A DNA stretch of 64,000 nucleotides. It comes from Allodiplogaster sudhausi (taxonomy: Eukaryota; Nematoda; Chromadorea; Rhabditida; Diplogasteridae). A program made the translations under genes and the position numbers. This document shows, piece after piece, positions 46,679 through 58,822 of the stretch; the first letter of the stretch is position 1; every line of letters begins with the position of its first letter. Location of the stretch: positions 628,501 through 692,500 of the forward strand of contig CALZFC010000066.1 in assembly GCA_945643635.1 (NCBI GenBank), read 5' to 3'. The notes beneath the pieces are model-generated. The model was not told the DNA's origin. It searched no databases and worked only from the letters and a program-made list of their open reading frames with translations.

Positions 46679-46985
46679 CTTTCCGCATTTTCTTTGCTCA
46701 ATTTATATATATTTCATATTCTTGCACTTTAGTGGAACTAATTTATTAACTGCCGCAATCTCTGCCTTCCGCCACCAAATACGTTGCCTTTCGCTTTCTC
46801 TCACTTTCAGTGGTGCTTTCTCTGGAAGCAATTAATGACCTCAAGACTAGAATATTAATATTATTAAGACTTCCAGTATGCGGCCTGTTTTTACTTACTT
46901 CTTGTCATGTATTCAGGATTGATAGATATTAAAAATGTCATCATGTATTTACAAGCAAAATAACTCCACTCTCGCATCGAGTTGT

Positions 46986-48640
46986 TCATAGCAGTCTGTC
47001 GATGGAAGGGAGATCTTGCTGCTGCTTCCCATAGTGCTCTCTTCTGCTCTTTTTCACACAAGTTGCCTGGGGTGCGGGGCCAAGGAGCTCAGTTCCGTCC
47101 AGGAAGAAGTCTCCACCTCTGCACTTGATATGGGAGCCGGCTTCCCAGCGGTCATCTCGGTGTACCTGGAAACATGACAGCTTATTATTCGGTAGGATTG
47201 CACTACTTGTTTTACGGGATATCGTTGCGTAAGTAAGAAAAAGGAATATGCTGTATTTCATCAAGTTGAAACGCTCTTGTAGCAGAAGTACCAATTAGAG
47301 GAACTACGGTACTGAACAGGAAAAGAGGATAGTTTGAGAGCGAATGATCTGACAAAAAGAAGGTGCTGAGGGATGCAGCCGTAGTGCATACAGTCACCAT
47401 CCATCTCCACTATCAACGCAGCAGAGGAACAGTTCTGAAGAGAGAACTTCCCTCTCAAGAACAAAGAATATACGAGCAGAGCCTGCCTGGTAAGGAGGAC
47501 AGCGAGAAGAAGCAGCCAGAGGAGTGCAGGAACAGGCGGGGGCAGCTGCATCATAGACTAGCTATTATATTCCATACACTACAAGTTGAGTAGAAGGATG
47601 AAGGGGGAGTAGCGACTGACCCTGCACGCAAGTAGCAGCGAAGTGACTTGCAATGGGCTGCTTCGGCTTCCCCTTTCCATTCACTGCCATCCACTCTCTG
47701 CCCTCGCACACAAGAGAGGGCCATTGCAGCTCGAAGAACCCATCGTCCAGCTCACAATCACATCATTCATCCCTCTCACTCTCTCCGTTTAGCTCGCTCT
47801 TTCTCATTCTCTTTCTCATTCTCTCTCTCTCTCTCCCTCTCCCTCATCTTTTAATCTATAAAAAAAGAATTGTGAGTACCTCGACTGCGATGTGCCCATT
47901 CAAGCAGTCTACTCTGTTCTTGCCGTGCTTCCTCAACGGAGAACACATCCTTCCCTCAGGGCATACATTTTCTATTTCTTCGATATCCTGACAGTCATTT
48001 CTGAAAATTCTTCTTGATTCATTAATTCAGATAAAAAAAACCGGCTAAAGAGATTCAAGCAAAAACTAGATGAAGAAATACCGACAGAAAAATGAGCTCA
48101 CCTGGGTGGCTGCCAATGAGAAACCTCGACATCTGAATCGCCTCCTTCCTCGTCTTCGCTTCCTTTCCAAATACTAAAACTTTTGTTGTCAATACTTAAC
48201 AAAAGCAGGAACTGCTAACAAATTAGCGATTTCTTCCTTGTCGATCGTGGCAAGCTGAGAAACTGCCACGGAAGTGGGGAGGGGAAGGAGGGAAGGAGCA
48301 CTGGAAGAGACTCGGGAGGGCGGAGAGGGAGTCGACGAACCATCCAGGCATGTCGCTGCTAGCTGAGAAATCAAAGGGGAAGTGAGAGAGAGAGAGAGAG
48401 ATGGAGAGGGGAAAAAGAGAGAGCAAGGAGAGAAGAAGAGAGATAGAGAGAGGGGAGAGAGAACAAGGAAGAAGTGAGACGACATGATTAAACGTGTTGG
48501 AGAATGGTGATATGTTATCACAGAAGCAAATGAAAAAGGAACCAACAACTGGAGTGGTGATCTTTCCATCGACTTTCCATTCATTTAAGGGTGTGCATTC
48601 GATGCTGTTAACAATGACAGTTGAACCATTGACCTGAACA
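46986..48640 (-). CDS. Unidentified Cys-rich extracellular-type gene (sushi-like end)
   Basis: Exon-like pieces on the minus strand, 5' to 3': VNGSTVIVNSIECTPLNEWK (about 48630), a Ser/Thr/Pro exon TCLDGSSTPSPPSRVSSS with ATIDKEEIANLLAV (about 48350-48200), WKGSEDEEGGDSDVEVSHWQ (about 48170), IENVCPEGRMCSPLRKHGKN (about 47970), DGSEWKGEAEAAHCKSLRCY (about 47690), a hydrophobic or Cys-rich exon (47550-47363; the frame is ambiguous), and a last exon DRWEAGSHIKCRGGDFFLDG, then PQATCVKK (about 47160-47070), stop 46986. The last resembles a sushi/CCP module (W..GS.I.C..G..L.G....C). It may belong to the same gene as the minus-strand exons at 48720-51961. I cannot name a family. Confidence 0.4.
48380..48480. 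repeat. GA-rich microsatellite
   Basis: GAGAGAGA with GGGGAAAAAGAG breaks; a second block lies at 48670-48735. Both are intronic for minus-strand genes. Confidence 0.85.
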
Positions 48641-48719
48641 TCAGTGAACTTTCACTAGCTAGAAAAGAACAAGAGAGAGAGAGAGAGAAAGAGAGAGAGC
48701 GAGAGAGAGAGAGAGAAAG

Positions 48720-49993
48720 AGAGAGGGAGGAAGGGAGAGACTATGCCTTTGCCAGGAGTTCGCCCCGTTCGCATAGAAGAGGATCAAGCCGATCAACGAG
48801 ACGGAGACGAAGAAGGGAAGAGTTGCAACGCCAGCCAGGCAGACAAAGGGCCCATGGTTGGACGCGGCAGCTGTGGGGGGAGGAGGGGGGGAGGAGGTCG
48901 GGTTGGGGCTGTCTCCTGGAGGGGGGAGGGATTGGGCCCGTCCGCAGAGACTCCACTCGCACTGGCTCCACTGCCAGGGTGGGCGAGGCAGCGACCGCAT
49001 TCGAGGGGGCAGTCGGAGTCGACGCTGTCACGGCCTCCGTCGCTGCCGACAGCACTTCTGTACCCACCGATTCGTAGGCTGAGAAAACGAAACGTTAGAG
49101 GATTCGGCTGCCCTGCTGTGAGGCTCGTGCAAGGAAGCCCCTTCGATGTACCCAGCAGAGTCCAACTTGGGCCCCTTAACGGGTCTTCTGGTCTTCTGCA
49201 GCCCCTGGGTCTAACCTGCGAGTGTTTCCTGCGCCGCTGTCGACATGCATCCTTCCACCTGGATGATGAAAGTTAAAAGAGGAAGAACGGAGAGAGCGAA
49301 GCGAGCCATTCCAGCTCAGGACGAGCCACTCGCTTTCTTTAGCAAAAAGAGCTTTCCCTTTCCCCCTCCCCCAATCCCGAGTGATGACCTATATCAGAAC
49401 TGCACACTCTCACATGTTGAAAAAAAATTATCAGCCCTATTCACTTTGTTCAGTTTTCTTGAAGGAATGTAGTGATCGCAAAAAAAATCACATGGATAAA
49501 ACTTTATCTCATAATTTAACACTGAAACACAGATAAGCAATGACTAGAACTAATCGCCGTATCGGCTATGCAGCAAATGTACAACTTCACCCGCAGAAGT
49601 GACTGTTCCCTCTCGCATTCATTCAACCATATCTAAACGGAGAAACACTGCCAACATTCTTCATAAGGAGATGAGCACTGGAAAGGAAGGAGAGGAAACC
49701 TGAGGGTAAAACGGAAGAGAGAAAGTGAAGACAGAGATCCTGCAGACTGGCAACACAAAATAACCACGTACTCACGATGAAGGTGGGATGGGAACTGAAA
49801 GAAGAGAGAGTGAAGAAATGGCGAGAAGAGAAAAGAGAGGGAATAAGAATGACATATCTAGAGGAGTGTATCCAGGAATAAACAACAGAGACGTACAGTT
49901 CAATTGATCTCTCCCGGACTCCCACTTCGATATCTTCAGTGAGCCCCTCCGAACGAAGAAGAAGAGCACGGCCAGAGGGGCATATCTAGAGAG

Positions 49994-50036
<43 letters not shown>

Positions 50037-51961
50037 AAGGGAGAGAGAGAAAGGGATAGAAAGGGAGAGAGAGAGAGAAAGAGAGAGAGGGAGAGAGAGA
50101 GAGAGAGCGAATTGAAAGAGAGGACGCGCACACCTTTACATAGAAGTCGTGATGGACAGCGTCTTGAGGAGGCACGAATTCGGAAGGAACCTCAACTATG
50201 GACACTGTTACATGTCAACCGTTGTCTGCAAGAGAACCTGGAGAGTTCGGAACTCCAAAGAGCGAGCATCAATTGCCCAGAGGGTCTTGAAGTTGCCGCC
50301 AATCAAAAAATCACCGAAACATGACAGCTTTTGATGAGAGAGAAGCTCTTGCAATTTAATCTTCTCGAAAGAATCCACGACCTCGAGAAAAAAATTAAAG
50401 ATAATCCACTGCTGAAACACTCGTTGTTCACATAAAATAATATTGTTAGAAAAAACTACGTCTAACCAAAGCAATTTTTCCCAATACGCATGTTACCGCA
50501 ATATTAAAAATAAAAGGAACCAAGTACCGAATGATTCTATATTAGTAGATCAAGCACATTTTGAATGCGCACCCTAAAATGTTTTCTGAGTTAAATTTTA
50601 GATCGGTTCCATTAAAAAATTTTGGCCGCGCCATATTTTGCGTGCTTGTAACGATGTGGCCGGTAAAAAATAATGGTTTAAATTTTCTGTAACTATATTT
50701 TAGACATATACTAATCGGTCTGCGTTTGTAAAACGATATGTCAATTATTCAGTAAATGGTTCCATTAAAAAAAGAATTTACAAATCAAGTGTAAGAAAAA
50801 AGCAAAGGAACCAGAGATCTCTGAGCAGTCGTGATTTCTCCAAACGCCAGAGAGGTCAAGTTGAAGGCTGCACTTTCGATGTTCAGCGACTGAATTACGA
50901 TTTCTGTAGTTAAAGGGCAATATGACACAAAAACAGCTTACATCTCCATTTAGATCGAAGTAGATCCGAATGAAATGGTTCTTCCCTCCTTGCAGCAAAA
51001 CACCATTACTTCGTGAGGACATTACTGAAGCTTCACCAGAGAAAATCTTTTTCACCTTGAAAGGACAGTTGACGGACTGAGCATAACGAGGATGTGAAGA
51101 AATATACCGGAAGAGGATCCGAAGTGAAGGTTCCATTCAGCTCAGTCGAGTAGATTTCCATTGTCTCCTCAAAACAATTGGCGATGCCAAAGAAGAGGCG
51201 CTTCGCGTCCCCGCAAAAGAAGACCGGCTCAGCATTAAGGATTCCCACTTCGCTGCTAAAAAAGGCCTCATATGTAAAAGAAAAGAAAAAGAAAAGAAAA
51301 TAACGGTAATATCGTTGGACATGTTCAATGAAGGTAAAATATGCATTAATACTTGCAGAACAAAGAGTTTAAATAAGTGTAAAATATGAATGAGTTATAG
51401 AAACCTGCCGGATAATTTGCTGTACAGCCGTGACTCTGTTCAAGTGATGGCTGTCAAAGCGAAGAAGAATGATTTCATACGGCGAAGTCAAAAGCGCCAG
51501 CGTCCGATCATCACACAAATGCATCTGAACAATAATATATAGTATGACCTCTTCGCACTTTAAGATGTACGAAGAGAACCAGTCGACAGTGAGCACCGCA
51601 GTTCTTGACGTGGAGAGTATCCCAGATCCTCTTTCGAATATCGAATAGTAAAAAGGAAAATTCGACTTCATCTCAAACAAGAAATAGTCCGGCTTTACCA
51701 ACGGATCAAAATAAAAAACTTTACGAGTGAAATACCCCAGTATTTTTCCTATCCCATCAAATGGGAAACTTTTATAAAAATTCAATCGAAGGAAAGAGCA
51801 TAAACTCACCATCATCCGGCCGGTCATCCGCAGCTATTAGAAGGATGTGTTCTGAGACAACCGAGTTCTCCAAAGCAGAAGGAGGCAGAAAGTGAAGAGG
51901 AGGAGAAACACCCAGACACTTCGGCGCTTGAGCTCGCAAACTCCTCAAGTAACTGCACATT
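48720..51961 (-). CDS. Unidentified single-pass membrane protein
   Basis: Starts near 51961 (MCSYLRSLRAQAPKCLG), about 160 bp from the divergent strumpellin start. Exons follow with frame kept: SEHILLIAADDRPDDG (about 51820), FYFDPLVKPDYFLFEMKSNF and SGILSTSRTAVLTVDWFSSY (about 51560-51720), LALLTSPYEIILLRFDSHHL (about 51480), EVGILNAEPVFFCGDAKRLF and MEIYSTELNGTFTSDPLP (about 51120-51250), SVNCPFKVKKIFSGEASVMS (about 51040), EIVIQSLNIESAAFNLTSLA (about 50850), KLQELLSHQKLSCFGDFLIG (about 50330), IVEVPSEFVPPQDAVHHDFY (about 50190). Then comes a Thr/Pro linker (about 49070-48980), a transmembrane helix (GVATLPFFVSVSLIGLILFY, about 48780-48840) and ANGANSWQR. The N-terminal part has a faint cadherin-like pattern, which I do not trust. 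The hydrophobic helix behind a strong acceptor (CTCCCCCCACAG) supports a membrane protein. Confidence 0.45.
49995..50108. repeat. (GA)n microsatellite
   Basis: GA repeat with GAAAGGGAG breaks in an intron of the minus-strand membrane-protein gene, directly before an exon acceptor on that strand. Confidence 0.9.
50475..50760. other. AT-rich intron of the minus-strand gene
   Basis: A longer intron than the local norm, AT-rich and without coding signal, holding no repeat or element that I recognise. Confidence 0.5.
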
Positions 51962-52121
51962 GCGAATCGTAATTTAACACACACATGACGATAATTAGAT
52001 TTCTTGGGCGTTTTTTGACACAAAACCTGACATAGAAAACCATAAGTATATCTCGGAATTCTAAACTACAGCTGTAACTAATTTTCGTTGAATCGGAAGA
52101 TGATTGCGTTTAGCGCTGGCC

Positions 52122-55100
52122 ATGAATCATCTGGAGGATGGCTGTCGGTCTGTTTACGAGCCATTTCTATGGAATCTAGTTGAGGAAGGCCATGCCATTG
52201 CATCTGAAGTCTCCAGGTTACTTTCTCCATTGCGGAAGCTCTATTCCTGTCTAGTTCTTCATTTAGATTGTCTGATCTGATCCCGTCGTACTTCACTAAC
52301 CCATCTTCTTCTCGCTTCAAGCCTATTCTATTCAACTTCAATTACTTCTCTTCTATAGAGTCATTCGAAAGCAACACAATTCTTTATCATGTCTGTCCTA
52401 ATCAGTCCCACTGGTTACTGTAGTTCTGTTTCTATCATTCAGGAGCTCGGAGAGGAATTCTTCAGTGAGAACAAGAATCTTATTTTGGGTTTCAATGACC
52501 TTCTAAATTCGTTCACTGCCTTTTTGAGCACATTCAAGCAGTCAGTCGTCTTATATTCTCCCAATGAAAATTAAATTAGCTTTTTAAGGTACTTGGTCGA
52601 GAGCCAAGATGATAGTGCCCCTATTATTGACAAGATTCGTGAACTGGAATTGGAGAGCTTCTACCTCGTGAGCCTCTGCTGCCTTCTTCTGGAGAAGTTG
52701 TACCCGCCCCAAGCACGTGAGATCCTCATCGTGGCCGTCTTTCGCTACTGGTTCGTTCATCCTCATTTCATTCTTTTAGTCAAAATTCCCTTTATGAGGT
52801 GTCAGGGTATTAAGGCTGCATTGCTATTATGGAGCACAAGTAGGTTGTTGCATCATTAACGTAGGATAACAATTGAAATCTATCAGTGATGATCGCAATG
52901 ACGGTCTTCAGTTCGCTCTCGACTTTCTGCATCCCCAGCAGAATGACGCAGACACTCTCTACTGGTACGCAGTCTTGTTATTTTGCGTTTATTTTAATTT
53001 TTTTTTTAGTTAGTTTTTCCTTTTCAGCCGCCTTGGCTTTCCAATTCAATTTGTTGACGAGATCATGGTGCTGTTTACCGACAGGTTTCCCGAGGTTAGT
53101 GTTTCTTTTCTCTTCGATGAAGGCCGGGAGTGTTTGAAGGGTTTTAGTTTAGAGCACTTGTAAAGTGTTTATTGTTGTTGAAGAAAGCGTGCTGATTAGG
53201 TAGGGGGAGGAGGAGTGCGTAGACTGCGTCCGTTGCTGTCTCCTCTGCTGTTCCTCGTTACTTGCTTCTCCCCTCCCTCCCTTTCCAACCCCGCTCGGTG
53301 CTCTCGCCTTCTCGATCTCTTCTTTCCCGATGACTGGGTCAGTACCAATCGTTTTCATTATCAGTAGATTGAAGAATAGTTGAATGTTCTAGGTGATTTG
53401 TGTTGGTGGACTGGCTGTTAATCTTCTGGAAGAGTGGGGAGAGAAGAAGCAGCTGAACTCTCTTCTCTCTTCTCGCTTCTCTCCTTCTCGGGCCTCTCAA
53501 CTCACTCAACATCACATGCAACTTCTTCTTTCTCATGATCTTCCTCATGTTTGGAAACATTCGCTTTCCATTATCTCTTCTTTTCCCATTCTGCAGGGAA
53601 AGGTCACCTTGACGATGGTCCCGACACTCATCCCGCTCATTCTGTCATTCAATGCCAGTCTGCGATGGCTGTGTCTCCACTCTTGTCAGTCTCAAAAGGA
53701 GAGAGAGAGAGGGAGAGAGAAGAGAGAGAGATAGAAAGAAGGGAGAGAGAGAGAGAAGGGAGAGAGAGAGAGTAAGTTGCAGATGAAGAGGGAGTGAGTC
53801 GGAAGAGAGCGATAAGTGCACTCTCCTCGGTGCGCTCTGTCCTGGCTGGTCGCTTCTCTGCTCACTCTTGGCTGTCCTCCATTGCCCGAGTGGAGAATCG
53901 TGTCTTCTCTCTCTACTCCTCCGTCCTCTCTTCTCGCTCTGAAATGCAAGCTGCTGCTGCTTCTGAGTTGGATTCTTCTCTCGATTCCATGATTCAACTC
54001 ATTTCTCTCGCTCCGAATCTCCCTCTAAAAGCTGCTCGTAAAGGTTTCTTTCTTATTATTTTTATTCTAGAACTTAAGATCTATTTGCTTCTCTAAAGTA
54101 AAAGAGGGAGTAGACCTTGCCATCTAAGAGAGCCTTCTGGAGTGGTTAACGCAAGTTCGTGAGAAGTCTTCAGACGTGAGCCATTTCAACCATTCTCATT
54201 TTGCTGTTCAACTAAACCAGCGACTCAATCATGTTAGTTATCTAAATGTAGGAGAGTTCCATTTTGTACTTTTATCTTTGAGAAGTAACTTGGTTGGTTG
54301 AGGTTGTTTCCTCGATGGGCCTCTCACTTGTGCTTGCCTCTGCCCTCCCTCGCTTCCGTTCCGCGCTCTCTTCAATCTCCGTTCTCTCTTCTCTCAGCGT
54401 CTCTCAACTCTCTTCTCTGAAACATGGAGCAGCAGCTCCGTATGCAGTGGAGATGCTTGGTATGCCCTGCTTTCTCTCTATTTCTCTTTCCACCCTTCTC
54501 AGGAAGTTGGGTGGATGGCCTGGAGGAGATGCTTCTGGAGGCGCCGAGTGTTCTCCGTGCTCTCTGCTCTAAGCTCTTCCTCACACTTTCTGTCCAAGCA
54601 GCTATGATAAGGTTTCTTATCAGAAGAATGAACAGAAGTCCCAGTAGCTACTGACGTGTCTCGTCTATCTTTTCTCTCTCACTCTCTCACTTTCTCTCCC
54701 TCTCTCAGCCTCTTTCTCTCTATTCTGTTTCTCTCTCCCTCTCTCTCTCTCAGAACTCCCGAGAAGCGAGTTCGTGTGGAGCGTGCTCTGCGTGGCCGTC
54801 TCTCTCGCCATCTCCGTCGAGTGCTGCAGCGTCTCCCCAAGCGTGTCTTCGGTGTTAGATTTCAGTCTTTTTGTTTCTAATGGCATATCTGTTTCTTTCT
54901 TCTCGATTCCTGTTCATGTCATTCTGTCTTCAGGTAGTGGATGTTTCTCTTCTTCCACAGCTGCAGAAGAGGTGGCCATCGGTTCTTGATAAGAACGAGG
55001 CAAGGTCTTTTCTCTCTTTCTTCCTCGTTCATTTATTACTTTTTCAGCTCAAGGACTTGGCAGATGTCGACGAGAGACTCGCGCTGGCTGAAGGGAGCAG

Positions 55101-57005
55101 AGCACTCGCTAATCTAGGGCTGGGTTTGTAGAGAGAGAGAAAGAGAGAGAGAGGAGAGAGAGAGAGAGGAGAGAGATGAGAGACAAAGATAGAGCGAGAG
55201 GAGAGAGAGAGACAGAGAGACATAGACAGACAGAGAGAGACAAAGAGAGAGCGAGAGGAGAGAGAGAGAGAGAGAGATGAGACAGATAACCAGCAACAGT
55301 AAGACATTGTTATTTGCAGGAATCTCATCGTTATCCAGTGATGTTCTGGGCAGCTGCCCTCGTGAGTTTCTAGCCGAGAGCATGAAAGAGGAACTCTCAA
55401 CTCGTCTGGAAAGACTTCCTCTCTCGGGAGCAGATGGAGAGAAGAAACTGTCTGAGGCCGCTCTGCAACTTCGCTCCGCTCTCATTTCTGCTTCTGAACA
55501 ACTTCGCGTTCCTGGCGCTCTTCTCTGGAGGACACAGGTAACTTACTAGCTCTCTTTCTATGTCCCTCTCTCTATCTCTCCCTCCCTCTCTCTTTTTTAT
55601 GAAAATAAATATGTATTTTATCGGCATTTAGATTTATTGATTGTTTTCAGGTCGCCGATATCTTTAAGAAACAAGCAAAAAATGTCAGCCAACAAGCATC
55701 GATAGTAAGTAAACCATTCTCGATTTGGAATTAGATAATTACTATAGGTTTTAGGCAAAGAAATGGGAAGATTCATGGATCGATGAGAAGAAGAAGTGGA
55801 ATCGACTTCCACTTTCACTCATCCAGTCTGCAAGCAACCGGTACATTTCATCAGTTCCTGTTCTTCATTTTCAAGCAGTGTGTCGGGGGCTCCCAAACTG
55901 TATGGATCCTTTCATCCGGGGTGTATCCTGTATCTTCTTTGCAGGAGTCCTTACTCTGCATGCGAAATGGCTTGGCTGGACACGAAGAGTCGACATCAAA
56001 CCTTTTCACCGTCTTTCCTCCTCTCGATTGAGGTTTTCCAATCCTTTTTCCCCTTGTCGTTCTCTGTCTTCTTTCTGTCTTCTCTTTCAGTTTCTTTTCT
56101 TTCTTGAGTGCAATCTGCCTGGTTCTTCCTGGTGCATGAGTGAGATAGTTCGTGCTCGCTGTGCTCTTCTTCTTCGTCAGCTGGCCGACTCTCTCAGGCC
56201 GGCCCTCTCTTCTCTCCTCACTACTCATTCCACTCATTCCCCTCAATCCGCACTGCAAGCCGATGCACTTTCCAAAGTCAGACTCTCTCTCTCTCGCTCT
56301 CTCTGTCTGTCTCTCTCGCTCTCTCTCTCTCTCTCTCTGTCTCTCTCGCTCTCTCTCTCTGTCTGTCTCTCTCGCCCTCTCTCTGTCTGTCTCTCTCGCC
56401 CTCTCTCTCTGTCTGTCTCTCTCGCCCTCTCTCTCTGTCTGTCTCTCTCGCTCTCTCTCTCTCTCTGTCTGTCTCTCTCCCGTTTTTCTCCGTCTCTTCC
56501 TCTCAGATGGTGAAGAGTGTCCTTCCGAGAGTGAGTGAAGAAGTGATGAGTCTTCACCACTCGCTGGTGCTGCTGTCATGGCTGGAAGAGTCCCGTCGCC
56601 GTGGCTGCTGCCATCTGGCTCCTCTTGTTTGGCGGGCCTCCCTGGATGCGTGGAGTGCCTCGGGCCCTTCTCTGCCCCCCTCTCTCCTTTCTTTCCTCAG
56701 ACACTCCGCCCTCCTCCGACCTCTCCTCAAGTCCACCAGAATGGACCAGCAGGTTTGTATTCTTACACTTCTCTTCTCAATCCCACTCCTTGCAGATGCT
56801 ACTACTCCTTCTGCTTCTGGTCAGCGAGAATGCAGATGGCGTTCCATCCGGAATCTCCGCTCTCCTCGCTGACTCCGCCCCTCAAGTCTACAGTATCCTC
56901 CGGTACGAGTTGGACCGCTCTGCTGCTTCGTTGGCTGCGTCGAAGTCTGTTCGAGCTGCCTCTGCTTCCCTTTCTCAGGCATTCTTTCTTCTGCCTTCGC
57001 CGTGA
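52122..57005 (+). CDS. WASHC5: Strumpellin, WASH complex subunit 5
   Basis: Strumpellin is a helical scaffold of the WASH complex, which drives Arp2/3 actin branching on endosomes. The N-terminus MNHLEDGCRSVYEPFLWNLV, EEGHAIASEVSRLLSPL (52122) and KPILFNFNYFSSIESFES (about 52320) matches the family's GNAIIAELLRL and DIIFDFSYFK region. IIQELGEEFFSENKNLILGF (about 52436), ELELESFYLVSLCCLLLEKL (about 52642), LDLFFPDDWV and VGGLAVNLLEEWG (about 53310-53430; human [21 protein letters not shown]), ILSFNASLRWLCLHSC (about 53640; human NVAIRWLMLHTAD), LSRHLRRVLQRLPKRVFG (about 54800), DVDERLALAEGSRALANLGL, FLAESMKEELSTRLERLP (about 55370) and GALLWRTQVADIFKKQAKN (about 55516) follow in order. Long helical exons continue to a stop at 57005. 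The C-terminal exons are less certain. AATAAA signals are at 57061. It lies tail-to-tail with COPS7 (90 bp). Confidence 0.85.
53697..53772. repeat. (GA)n microsatellite
   Basis: GA repeat with AAGAAGGG breaks inside a strumpellin intron, right after the exon ending LHSC. Confidence 0.9.
55130..55286. repeat. (GA)n microsatellite
   Basis: GA/GAGGAGAGA/GACAGA repeat filling the strumpellin intron between the exons ending ANLGLG and starting GISSLSSDV. Confidence 0.9.
56280..56505. repeat. CT/CTGT higher-order microsatellite
   Basis: CTCTCTCGCTCTCTCTGTCTGTCTCTCTCGCC units of about 30 bp repeat in a strumpellin intron. They give open frames of poly Ser/Leu and Arg/Glu that are not proteins. Confidence 0.9.
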
Positions 57006-57094
57006 TTACTGTACATGTTGTGATATGCTTGTAATGTGGGCACTGATTGCCATATTTATACAATAAAATAAATAACAAGAGAGGCGTGCACAAG

Positions 57095-57724
57095 TTACTT
57101 GTTGTGAGGCTGGAATTTGCCGCGGAGTCCCTTGAGTGCCCGGAAGGCAGAGTTGCCAGTGTTCTGGCCACCGCTGGATGGCTTGCTTCCCTCTGACAGC
57201 TGCGTCACAGGGGAAGCCGGATTCGTCTCAACCAAGAGTTACTTCGTTCAACGAAATGTTCAGATCGTGAAATTTAAATAGAAAGTGTGTCCTCCCGTGG
57301 TTCCGTTCTCCGACTCCTCCCACATTACCTGCGCTTTGCGCATCTCCTCGTCGTATGCAGCACGGGCTCGATTGATTTCATTCTGCGTCTCAAGCAGAAG
57401 GGATCAGAGATGAAGTCAGGAATACAACACACCTCTTCATTCTTCGCCTGCTCCTCGCTTCTGCGTGCAATCTCTTCACTGCATCTCGCACCCATCTCCT
57501 ACAATCTCTTACATTTCACTTCTGCTTCGATTGAGAGATAGATAACCTGTAGAATGTGTTGTGTTGAGTGGATGAAGGATTGGAGATTCTCCGCCACTCC
57601 GGCCACATCTTCCACACGGATCTCGCGGCCCGCGCACCATGCGATACGGATGAAGCGGGAAGAGGAGTCGAGGGAGGCCTGGAAAGGTACTGCGAGGGAG
57701 AGTGACAGAAGAAGCGAAAGCAGA

Positions 57725-57759
<35 letters not shown>

Positions 57760-58202
57760 GAGAGAAAGAACTGGGAAGTAACGGAGACTAACATCGAAGA
57801 GACCGGCGTAGATTCCATCCACGACCAGGGCTTCCAGATCAAAGTCCGAGTGGATGGAGAGAAGCTTGCAGAGATAATCATAAGATAGCAGGCGATTCGA
57901 TCTCGCGGCCTCGGCGATGCTCAGCAGACGGAGATTGTCCAGAGCTCTCTGAGGCAGAGAAGACAGCTCCTCAGCAGACAGATCAGACACCCCGCCTGCA
58001 AGGAAGGTTCCTACAGTCTTCACTCTCTCCTCCTCCTCTTACCGTAGGCAAAGGCGTTGAGAATGCGAGTGGTTCGTTGGTCGAGAGAAGGGTTCAAGAG
58101 ATGGGAATACTTGGCAGGCGGGCGGGAGAGCAGCGATTGCTCGATCACTTCCATTCTGGATCCACTGGCCCTTTGATATCTTATAATATCCTTGCACATC
58201 AA
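57095..58202 (-). CDS. COPS7: COP9 signalosome subunit 7 (PCI domain)
   Basis: CSN7 is a PCI-domain subunit of the COP9 signalosome, which removes NEDD8 from cullins. Exon 1 (58202 to about 58045) reads YQRASGSRMEVIEQSLLSRP, SHLLNPSL, ILNAFAYG, equal to the family's KGASG and LLNLFAYGTY. Next is SDLSAEELSSLPQRALDNLR, LLSIAEAARSNRLLSYDYLC and LDLEALVVDGIYAGLFD-like PCI helices (about 57790-57990). Then RFIRIAWCAGREIRVEDVAG, FIHSTQHIL (about 57560-57660; human VDFCIGRDIRKKDI). A coiled tail (EIARRSEEQAKNEE) and GNSAFRALKGLRGKFQPHNK end it at 57095. The start could also be the inner ATG at 58154. It is 99 bp downstream of SDHAF4 on the same strand. Confidence 0.87.
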
Positions 58203-58300
58203 TAATCAAGCTAAAGTAGGTACAGCAAGGCCAAACTAAGGCATCAATAACAAAGCTAGTTTGTATCCGTCTCAATCTTTATTAATAGGCATTGAAGTAG

Positions 58301-58645
58301 CTAAAAGTCAGAGACCCGTCCCTTTCTCTCCCAGTCTCCATAGCGAGTTAACTCTGGCCCTTGCGGTCCTCCCACTTCACCCGTCTCCGGATTCAGAATC
58401 CGCCTCCTTGGGCCTTCCTCTTCAATTGGTTGTGACTGCTTCTGAATGAAAAGAGAATGAGAAAATGACAAATCTGGGATGAAGGAACTTGCCTCATCCA
58501 GTTTGCCGACTGGAGTTTTTTCCTTAACAATCTTGGCCGAGGCGGGAGCGACCTGCTTCACATTCTTGGGCTCTGCTCCAGACGAAGTGGTGGCTTTCCC
58601 TCTTCGGAACAACAAATTGAGTGGAAGGCTTATCAAACGTCTCAT
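58301..58645 (-). CDS. SDHAF4: Succinate dehydrogenase assembly factor 4
   Basis: SDHAF4 is a mitochondrial matrix chaperone for the flavinated SDHA subunit of complex II. Two exons: 58645-58493 and 58441-58301. The N-terminus [17 protein letters not shown] is a typical mitochondrial presequence. The C-terminus carries the family signature [20 protein letters not shown] and [12 protein letters not shown], to the stop at 58301. The frame is preserved only if the 51-bp intron starts with GC (GATGAG|GCAAGT) and ends TTCAG, a GC-AG intron. Length (about 97 aa) matches the family. Confidence 0.93.
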   Translation of the reverse strand: MRRLISLPLNLLFRRGKATTSSGAEPKNVKQVAPASAKIVKEKTPVGKLDEASSFIPDLSFSHSLFIQKQSQPIEEEGPRRRILNPETGEVGGPQGPELTRYGDWERKGRVSDF

Positions 58646-58822
58646 CGTCTTCCCTTTTAATCTAAGACATTAAAAGAAAAAAAAAATAACGAATGGCAAG
58701 TTGGGAAGCAATTCAGCGGATCGCCGTACTGTACCAAGATTGATCAGCTTGTATTTGAAACAATTTATTACTACCGGGAACCCCTTCAATAATAAAAGTA
58801 ACATGATATATCAAGGTAACAT

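Noticed and set aside
48743..49276. 177-codon plus-strand frame, Gly/Arg-rich
   Set aside because: GC-rich antisense of the minus-strand exons. It has no domain, and the minus strand has a transmembrane helix and a strong acceptor here.
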